A DNA stretch of 46,152 bases from Clostridia bacterium (GTDB lineage Bacteria; Bacillota; Clostridia; Oscillospirales; Acutalibacteraceae): the NCBI GenBank assembly GCA_017625835.1, contig JAGAKF010000075.1:1-46152 (forward strand). Direction: 5' to 3'. Of the stretch, positions 40,901-46,152 are shown piece after piece. Each line of letters starts with the position of its first letter. Position 1 is the stretch's first letter. Both the position numbers and the translations under genes were made by a program. The notes beneath the pieces are model-generated. The model did no database searches. It saw only the letters and a program-made list of their open reading frames with translations, and was not told the origin of the DNA.

Positions 40901-41950
40901 GGTACATTCATGACATTGACAGGTAAGTTCAGCCTCTATGAGCCTGCTTACAACAACCTCAAGGCAGCAATCGAAGAGCTTGATGCACAGGTTCTTTCAG
41001 CTGGTGTTGAGTCATCAGAATTGCTCATCGAGAAGTGCTATCCGTCAAATCCGGAAGACCTTATGTACTACGATCCTGCTTACATCCACCAGGGTGTATC
41101 AGACTATGTAGCATATACATACTACAACTTCCGTGACGAATTGAGAGCTCTCGAAGGTATGATCGAATCAGCTACAGTTCCTGACGAAGAAGGCAACGTT
41201 GCAGTTGTTAACGAACTTGATAAGGCTTATAAGGAGCACAGATTCTCACTTTACTTCTCAAGACTTCTTCCGGCTCCTGTTTACAAGTCACACCTTCAGG
41301 CAGAGCTTGCTAATCCGACACGTGAAATCGGTGACGAATCAGAGTACGATGCAGACGCATGGTACAACTACGAAGTAGCTCTTGCATTCGCAACAGCTAC
41401 AGCAAACGAAGCTGACGCTAACCCGACAAAGGTTAAGACAGCTTATCGTGAACTTCTCGAAGCTGAGAAGAGACTCGTTCCTCCGTCAGAGGACATCGGC
41501 GGCGGTGACGTTTCATACCTCCCGACTGAGACAGTTGAAATCATCGAAGCAATAGATGGTTCACAGATCATTACAGGTATAGACCCGAACAACGATCTTG
41601 CTGACTACTTCACATGCGAAGGCTGTTACGTAGAAGTAACTGCAAACGCAGCATTCGAAACTAACTCAACAGGTGCTGTTGTTGAAATCAAGAGTGAGGC
41701 AGACGATTCAGTTCTTGCAACATACACAGTTGCTGTTTTCGCTGACATCGACGGTGACGGCGTAACAGACATTAGTGAAGTTAACCAGGCTCTCCTTATT
41801 TCTGCAGGTTCAGTAAGCTACGACGATATCACCTTGACTTCAGCTGACATCACAGCCGACGGTATCGTTGACGTTTCAGACCTTGGTCCGTTCTTGCTTG
41901 TTGCATCTGGTTCAGCGATTGTTGATGCTGAAGCTAGAACAATTGGTTAA
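37901..41950 (+). CDS. Large secreted protein with C-terminal dockerin
   Basis: A 1349-residue exported protein. The signal peptide is MSNAKRFLSVILAIVMMC...NAA. Residues 30-670 are mostly helical, of a type I do not recognise. Residues 690-840 appear to be a beta-sandwich (SVAIKLMVRN, TMTYDVLTEDG). Residues 1000-1195 are helical again, with FIVAR-like pieces (AWYNYEVALAFATATANE). Residues 1203-1280 form a beta module before the dockerin. The dockerin-like end (about 1280-1345) has loops DIDGDGVTDISE and DITADGIVDVSD. The start at ATG 37901 follows GGAGGTG; an ATG at 37883 lies inside that binding site. Codons are strongly biased, as in dnaK. It is probably an abundant surface protein; function unknown. 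Confidence 0.85.
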   Translation: MSNAKRFLSVILAIVMMCSTLVIGANAAYTAYKDSAIVNQYNKLDKAVLTTEQYASAAMDEVDRMLTKEQLKFTREDIIVGDIDLTSIDAAMDSVYAIVNGALFSSLKGMLGDLQNLNADAFATEAKGGVRRGTAGKTDADIIYAVLQFLHDNTDLLVSFVEGTLDTGSILSSIIDLSEFMDVNKLLKGLLYEFAYGVEGTDAQVAASSVDTMAQDLIDKYVVTGYDEENDDGTIEHVDGLVPALAGKTNISTGTMYTFLDNVIKVLYNELLVPLMNGDLKNTIKRFCGVTYIDNGDGTYTEDRSALNEYADLLNIDYEVPVYEFTSETFISQGNNIIKSILDQLVKPEVIVWQAGGKEAFKPNLVRVAKELLENAGDELFADYVELATPEELEAMTDVELVVYAVRAIVNSSAFGMYIPETDTIREFAFIALKQILATDVPALDFSNLDPNSTDSLVIMGINYAIHAVSAELDLGLEFVDSMEGVDAQLKKAADYAVENYGGLLNGITFEDGASGWDTIDTVIFSIIPESWLPTSANGSLKNFIFTLVNTIADLEIENLFSLFEYRSDSELQKTPKQVLINLVSRVINIIFPGAFKASTTIDGLVTNAALAGTVRAIFDALWNYRKNLVKAILPTLCGILDLTNDQEFEFPELTWDPTDANVDGNSIRTAGSVAIKLMVRNGSTGINTGYTDTNGVFHQDQLYTYDIQSVTTNVSGMNVTYPDTIAGGQTVEMAFTGAVKASTPFVVTMTYDVLTEDGSTLTEEPITETMYSYIAYNEQPDDQTKLTSTTVGNFSIIDGPRYLYATGMGDLEDITITIQNDNASEATAVPYYTQQKSTANRLLGAASDTDVYLQLLTDETKIMQKVEDTAGIANMKMFETTEAYNALTGEEKDAVWDQIVTYGTVTNPNTGAVTRYPRIQLTLGATINGSTKVQNTGVLVYCYKDYGLPGMLEDEMGKHRQQSAYATAASTVFEGSTVWEAYTQAMEAASKAVYSCFRNGTFMTLTGKFSLYEPAYNNLKAAIEELDAQVLSAGVESSELLIEKCYPSNPEDLMYYDPAYIHQGVSDYVAYTYYNFRDELRALEGMIESATVPDEEGNVAVVNELDKAYKEHRFSLYFSRLLPAPVYKSHLQAELANPTREIGDESEYDADAWYNYEVALAFATATANEADANPTKVKTAYRELLEAEKRLVPPSEDIGGGDVSYLPTETVEIIEAIDGSQIITGIDPNNDLADYFTCEGCYVEVTANAAFETNSTGAVVEIKSEADDSVLATYTVAVFADIDGDGVTDISEVNQALLISAGSVSYDDITLTSADITADGIVDVSDLGPFLLVASGSAIVDAEARTIG

Positions 41951-41980
41951 TTATTAAGGTTCTTTACTACAATGCAAAAA

Positions 41981-42036
41981 TCCCTCGGAGGCGAAAGCCT
42001 CTGAGGGGAAACGGCGAGAGGTCAGCTCTATGCCGT
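41981..42036 (+). other. Two stacked hairpins between the first and second surface-protein genes
   Basis: Hairpin 1 is an 11-bp stem with one mismatch and a GAAA tetraloop (41982-41992 with 41997-42007). Hairpin 2 (42011-42036) has an outer ACGGC/GCCGT stem and an inner AGAG/CTCT stem. No T-run follows either. The second gene's ribosome binding site (AGGAGGA, about 42054-42060) is 18 nt downstream. This could be an mRNA processing or stability element setting the ratio of the two proteins. Confidence 0.6.
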
Positions 42037-42067
42037 GTATCAGAATGATAGACAGGAGGAATAAAAA

Positions 42068-43147
42068 GTGAAAATTTCTAAGAAAATTCTTGCTATTCTT
42101 CTTGCTGTAACTCTTGCTCTTTCCCTCTTTGCTGTCAGTGCATCCGCTGCAGGCACTCCGACGGGAACAGAAGCAATGACAGTAACAGTTACAACGGATA
42201 ATGAAACATATGAAGCAGAAGCTGCTGTTCAGGTTCGTGTAACAATTGCATGTAACTACAATGTTCCGTCTTTCCGTTTCCCGATTATGTTTGACTCATC
42301 AGTTTATGAGCTTCCGACAATTATCGGCCTTAAGGCACAGGGTACTTGTGCTTCTAAGGGAACAATCAACTCAAACACCACTAACGGTGGTGCAGATTTC
42401 ATTCCTGAAGCTTACGATTCATCAGCTTTCGGTTGCGTTCTCGTTCAGTGGACAGCAACAGTTGCTAACGGTGAAGTAGGTTATCTCAATAATGAAGCAG
42501 GCGAGCTCGCTTTCACATTCGAGCTCAAAACAAAGGCATCTGCTGTCGGCAAGACAGGTACGATTTTCATTCCTGCTGAGTCAGATCTTTTCTACTATCA
42601 GGCAATCGAAAATCCTGCAGATGCAACAACATTCTACTATCTCGATGCTGAAACATGTCCTATGACATTTGTTGAAGCTAATGCAATGGTAGTTGGTGAG
42701 CAGGTGGACCTTGTTCCTAACGAGGATTACGGCACACCCGCAACTATTGATGAAGAAAACCGTCGCGTTTACGGCTTTGCAGAAGGTATTTTAAGTAATG
42801 CTGAAATCAAGGAATATGTAAAGGCAACAGGCGGTGCAGTTATCCGTTCAACTCCGACAGATCTTGGTTACGGCACATGTACAAAAGTCAATCTCGCGAT
42901 TGATGGTACAACTGTTAAGTCATATGACCTCATTATCTTCGGTGATATCGACGGTGACGCAATCTGTGATATCAATGACTTACCATACGTCCTTTCTTAT
43001 ACTGCTGGTTCAACAATTTGTGATGATCCTGTTATCCTTTTTGCAGGTGATCTTACAAACGATGGTGTAATAGACGTTGATGACCTTTCAGTATTCTTGT
43101 TAGCAACAAATGGTTCTATAGTCATTGACCAAACAAATCCATACTAA
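42068..43147 (+). CDS. Secreted protein with N-terminal cohesin-like domain and C-terminal dockerin
   Basis: A 359-residue exported protein. A signal peptide (KISKKILAILLAVTLALSLF...ASA) is followed by a cohesin-like beta-sandwich (about residues 38-200): AEAAVQVRVTIACNYNVPSF, FPIMFDSSVYELPTI, and the late strand GELAFTFELKTKASAVGKTG. Residues 228-287 are a small beta module matching the one before the dockerin of the 1349-residue protein. The dockerin has loops DIDGDAICDIND and DLTNDGVIDVDD. Having both a cohesin-like and a dockerin module would let it link other proteins in a chain. The start is GTG 42068 after AGGAGG. Confidence 0.82.
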   Translation: MKISKKILAILLAVTLALSLFAVSASAAGTPTGTEAMTVTVTTDNETYEAEAAVQVRVTIACNYNVPSFRFPIMFDSSVYELPTIIGLKAQGTCASKGTINSNTTNGGADFIPEAYDSSAFGCVLVQWTATVANGEVGYLNNEAGELAFTFELKTKASAVGKTGTIFIPAESDLFYYQAIENPADATTFYYLDAETCPMTFVEANAMVVGEQVDLVPNEDYGTPATIDEENRRVYGFAEGILSNAEIKEYVKATGGAVIRSTPTDLGYGTCTKVNLAIDGTTVKSYDLIIFGDIDGDAICDINDLPYVLSYTAGSTICDDPVILFAGDLTNDGVIDVDDLSVFLLATNGSIVIDQTNPY

Positions 43148-43196
43148 TCAATTTTAAATTGATTATTTGGTAATATTAATTTAGGAGGATTATTCA

Positions 43197-46152
43197 ATGA
43201 AACTCACAAAAAAAGTTTTGAGTGTTGTACTTGCTCTTGTACTTGCACTCAGCGCTTTCGCAGTTGTAGGTTCAGCTAACGGTAATCCTGATACAGCCAA
43301 TTACAATGTTAAAATTTGGCTTACAGGTGCAGTTGGTGAAGTAAACTGGGAAACAAAAACTAGAGTATCCATTACTGAAGGTGATGAGTCAGCTCCTGGT
43401 GCTACTATCGAAGTACAGCCCGGCGACGAAGTAATCGTTCGTTTCTATATCACGAATGACTACTATGTTCACACTTTCCAGACAAACGTTTTCTATTCAT
43501 CTCGTCTTATCGACGCTGCTGAGTTGTATATGACTCAGACAGGTGCAACATCTTGTGCAACAGCACGTCTTGCAAAGATGCACCTTTGGAACGAAGATGA
43601 CCACACTTGGACTAACGACCAGGGCACATCAAACGCAGCAAACAATGCTTGGACTAACCAGGACCCGACATTCAACGCTAATGTTGAGCAGAACTGGCCG
43701 ACAGATGACGAGGGTAACAACCTCTTCAATATGGAAGACTGGAAGTTCAACCGTTTCAACAACCTTACACAGGAAAAGGCTGGCGTAACATATATTTGGG
43801 ATGAAGAAGTATGGCTCTTCAGCATGCCTGTTTCAGTTCCCACTGATGCTGAGCCGGGCGAAACATTCTATGTTACAATTCCTGAAGGCCTCGAGCAGAG
43901 AACAGCTAAGAAGTACGGCGCTCTCAGACTTTCTGAAATCGGTATCGCAGAAGGCGAATCAGAGCCCAGCGACATCGTTGACGCACAGGCACTTCTTACT
44001 CCGAATATGCAGTACGGCGACGACAACCAGTACTACGATCTTTCAGAAGCTACTCTTACTCTTCAGGTTCCTGGTGCTTCAGAGCCTGAACTCGATTACA
44101 CAAACATTGATGCAGCACTTGATGCAGCTTCAAAGGTAGATCGTTCAGACAAGACAGCAGCATCTCTTGCAGTGCTTGATCAGGAAATCAACGAAGCAAC
44201 AGAAGCTCGCTTGAACGCAACAGAGCAGGAAGCTCTTGAAACAGCAGCTACAGAACTCAACGCAGCTATCGCTAACCTTAAGGTTAAGGCTGACTATGAT
44301 AAGCTCACAGCACAGATCACAAGATACGAAGCAATCACAGATTCTTCTATCTATCCTGCAGCTGATTGGGCAACAGCAACTGATAAGTACAACGATGCTA
44401 AGGCAGTTGATACAGACCTTTCAGTTGACGATCAGGCTACAGTAGATGCAGCAGCAGATGCTCTTGAGGCAGCTCTTGATGCTCTTGCAGCTCTCGATTA
44501 CTCAGCTCTCGAAGCTAAGTACAACGAGCTCGCTGGTAAGGACGTTGCTAACTACACAGACGATACAGTTGCACGTTTCAACGCAGCTCTTGCAGCAGCT
44601 AACACTCTTATCACAGAGAAGAACGCAGCTAACCAGGATGCAATCAACGCAGTTTACAATGAACTCGTAGCAGCAGACGCAGCTCTTGCTCTTAAGGCAG
44701 CTGATTACACAGCTCTTAAGGCAGCTATCGCTAAGTACGAAGCTCTTGATGCTAAGGCTTGGACAACAGTTTCTTATGCAGCAGCAACAGAGAAGTACGA
44801 TGCAGCTAAGGGCATCGCAGAAGGTCTTGACATCACAGCTCAGCCGGCAATCGATAAGGCAGCAGCAGATCTTGAAGCAGCTATCACAGCTCTTGTTCCC
44901 GCAACAGGCGCTAACTACAATGAACTCAACGCAGCTAAGGCAGAGTTCGAAGCTCTCGTAGAAGAGTATTACACAGAAGATTCATATGCAGCAGCTAAGA
45001 CAGCATATGATGCAGCTTGTGAAGTTCCCGCTGATCTTACATCAGAGCAGCAGGCACAGATCGACGAGGCAGCAGCAGCTCTTACAAAGGCTCTTGGTGA
45101 ACTCGTTGAAGCAGACGCTGATTACACAGCAGTAGAAGCAGCTAAGGTAGCAGCAGCAGCTAAGGTTGCAGAAAACGATCAGGGTATCCTTCGTTACACA
45201 GACGATTCTATCGCAGCTATCAACGACGCTGTAGCAGCAGTTGTTGAAGGCCTCAAGAAGAAGGATCAGGCAACAGTTGACGGTTATGCAGAGGCTATCA
45301 ACGATGCTATCGATGCAGCTGAGTACAGACCGTACGACTACTCAAAGATCCTTGCTCACATCGAAGCTATCGAAGCTAACGATGCTGATTACTACGTTAC
45401 AAAATCTTATGAAGAGTATCTTGCAGCTAAGGCTGGCATCAACTGGGATTACACACATGAGCAGTTCGGTTTGGCTAAGCTTCAGGAAATCAACTTCTTG
45501 AAGGTTAACCCGGCAGTAGCTGGTCCGGCTGATTACACAGATGTTGATGCAGCTGAGGCAGCATTCGATGCTAAGAAGGCAGCAGCTAACTACACTGCAG
45601 ATTCAATCGCAGCTGTAGACGCTGAAATCGCTAAGGTTAACAGAGACCTTAACGAAAATCATCAGGCAGAAGTTGACGCTTATGCAGAAGCAATCTACGC
45701 AGCTATCGAAAAGATGGTAGAAGTAGTTGTTGAGTACGCTGATTACACAGCATACAACGAAGCTCTTGCAGCAGCAAAGGCAGTTGACGCAACACCTTAC
45801 ACAGCAGCATCATACGATGCATTTATCGCAGCTGTAAACGAAATCGATGCTGGTCTTGCTAAGGATCTCCTTGCAGCTGATCAGGCAACGGTTAACGATG
45901 CAACAGCAGCTATCGGTAACGCATATTCACTCCTTGAAGAAGTTGCTGATTACTCAGCACTTGAGGCAGCTATCCTTCGCGCTGGTACATACGACCAGAA
46001 CGTATGGACAACAGACTCATGGGCAGTTGTAGAAGAGAAGCTTGCAGCAGCTAAGGCAGTAGCTCCTGATCTTGGCGTATCAGCTCAGGACGAAATCGAT
46101 GCAGCAGCAGAAGCTCTTAACACAGCTCTTGATAACCTCAAGGCTAAGGAAG
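43197..46152 (+). CDS. Large secreted protein with N-terminal cohesin-like domain and many FIVAR-like repeats (partial, runs off the window)
   Basis: An open frame from ATG 43197 (after TTAGGAGG) to the window end, 985 codons with no stop. A signal peptide (MKLTKKVLSVVLALVLALS...) leads to a beta-sandwich domain (about residues 25-290; TIEVQPGDEVIVRFYITND, FQTNVFYSSRLIDA) similar to the cohesin-like domain of the preceding protein. From residue 300 on there are at least ten helical repeats of 62-72 residues, each starting with a D/N-Y pair (DYTALKAAIAKYEAL, DYSALEAKYNELAGK), of the FIVAR type found in long adhesins and extracellular sugar-binding proteins. The repeats probably form a stalk. 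The C-terminus is not visible. Codons are strongly biased (GCA/GCT, CTT, AAG). Confidence 0.85.
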   Translation, partial: MKLTKKVLSVVLALVLALSAFAVVGSANGNPDTANYNVKIWLTGAVGEVNWETKTRVSITEGDESAPGATIEVQPGDEVIVRFYITNDYYVHTFQTNVFYSSRLIDAAELYMTQTGATSCATARLAKMHLWNEDDHTWTNDQGTSNAANNAWTNQDPTFNANVEQNWPTDDEGNNLFNMEDWKFNRFNNLTQEKAGVTYIWDEEVWLFSMPVSVPTDAEPGETFYVTIPEGLEQRTAKKYGALRLSEIGIAEGESEPSDIVDAQALLTPNMQYGDDNQYYDLSEATLTLQVPGASEPELDYTNIDAALDAASKVDRSDKTAASLAVLDQEINEATEARLNATEQEALETAATELNAAIANLKVKADYDKLTAQITRYEAITDSSIYPAADWATATDKYNDAKAVDTDLSVDDQATVDAAADALEAALDALAALDYSALEAKYNELAGKDVANYTDDTVARFNAALAAANTLITEKNAANQDAINAVYNELVAADAALALKAADYTALKAAIAKYEALDAKAWTTVSYAAATEKYDAAKGIAEGLDITAQPAIDKAAADLEAAITALVPATGANYNELNAAKAEFEALVEEYYTEDSYAAAKTAYDAACEVPADLTSEQQAQIDEAAAALTKALGELVEADADYTAVEAAKVAAAAKVAENDQGILRYTDDSIAAINDAVAAVVEGLKKKDQATVDGYAEAINDAIDAAEYRPYDYSKILAHIEAIEANDADYYVTKSYEEYLAAKAGINWDYTHEQFGLAKLQEINFLKVNPAVAGPADYTDVDAAEAAFDAKKAAANYTADSIAAVDAEIAKVNRDLNENHQAEVDAYAEAIYAAIEKMVEVVVEYADYTAYNEALAAAKAVDATPYTAASYDAFIAAVNEIDAGLAKDLLAADQATVNDATAAIGNAYSLLEEVADYSALEAAILRAGTYDQNVWTTDSWAVVEEKLAAAKAVAPDLGVSAQDEIDAAAEALNTALDNLKAKE
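44094..46152 (+). repeat. FIVAR-like protein repeat array (at least ten units)
   Basis: Tandem coding repeats of about 190-215 bp. Unit starts were read at residues 300, 366, 434 and 503, and then at regular intervals marked by D-Y or N-Y. Each unit has a first helix, a Y-T-x-x-S/T turn, a second helix and a third helix ending in AAxxLxxAL. DNA identity between units is only moderate, so this is an old array that still evolves as separate units. Confidence 0.8.

Noticed and set aside
41981-42036. An intrinsic terminator after the 1349-residue protein gene
   Set aside because: The stems are strong, but neither is followed by a T-run, and gene 2 has no promoter of its own that I can see.
37901-43147. 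Cellulosomal scaffoldin or enzyme genes
   Set aside because: No carbohydrate-binding module, no tandem cohesins and no glycosidase motifs were seen in these two proteins. The dockerin and cohesin-like modules alone do not show a cellulosome.
43543-46032. A series of Gln/Leu-rich frames on the plus strand inside the FIVAR gene
   Set aside because: They are the +1 shadow of GCA/GCT-rich coding repeats. The frame that starts at 43197 is open throughout.
44094-46152. A CRISPR array or satellite DNA
   Set aside because: The periodicity is about 200 bp, in frame, and has conserved protein positions with variable third bases, so it is a coding repeat.
1-46152. tRNA, rRNA, transposases, integrases, phage genes
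   Set aside because: I looked for typical motifs (CCA ends with T-loop sequence, DDE or HUH transposase motifs, terminal inverted repeats) and found none.

Overview
The window looks like chromosomal DNA of a low-to-mid GC Gram-positive gut-type Firmicute, most probably a Ruminococcus-like member of the Oscillospiraceae (Clostridia). The evidence is a Firmicute-type ctsR-mcsA-mcsB-clpC operon with CtsR boxes, a CIRCE-controlled hrcA-grpE-dnaK-dnaJ operon, purine-rich ribosome binding sites, many promoters with the TTGACA-17-TATAAT layout, and several secreted proteins with type I dockerin modules. No tRNA, rRNA, insertion sequence, prophage or CRISPR array was seen.

Left part (1-5450): an MBOAT O-acyltransferase, an FAD-dependent dehydrogenase and a secreted SGNH/GDSL esterase on the minus strand, then a divergent GH5 endoglycoceramidase-like enzyme. 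5450-10150: the class III stress operon ctsR-mcsA-mcsB-clpC, with an internal hairpin between mcsB and clpC. 10150-16780 (minus strand): a seven-gene sugar-nucleotide/glycan operon. It holds an RmlD-like reductase/epimerase, a sugar nucleotidyltransferase fused to a GmhB-type heptose bisphosphate phosphatase, an HddA-type heptose kinase, a second NAD-dependent epimerase, a cupin and two polytopic membrane proteins that may be GT-C glycosyltransferases. Together these suggest a nucleotide-activated heptose, or a sugar derived from one, for a surface glycan. 16860-22310: the class I heat-shock operon hrcA-grpE-dnaK-dnaJ with a HAD phosphatase at its end. 22311-25553: galE-hflX (minus) and divergent ksgA/rsmA.

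25569-30193 (minus) holds four tandem secreted paralogues (D-C-B-A in transcription order). Each has a signal peptide followed directly by an N-terminal dockerin and then a different C-terminal region. 30350-37310 carries a cytosolic glycosidase-like protein, an FkbM-type methyltransferase, a CPBP-like membrane protein with a His-rich tail, a zinc-ribbon protein, a sigma-70 family factor and truB.

37306-46152 is the most unusual part. A strong promoter drives a structured, GC-rich leader of about 320 nt. It is followed by three large secreted proteins: a 1349-residue protein ending in a dockerin, a 359-residue protein with an N-terminal cohesin-like domain and a C-terminal dockerin, and a protein that runs off the window, with an N-terminal cohesin-like domain and at least ten FIVAR-like repeats. 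Their codon use is strongly biased, like that of dnaK, so they are probably abundant. The architecture suggests a cohesin-dockerin surface assembly without an enzymatic cellulosome; this is inference.
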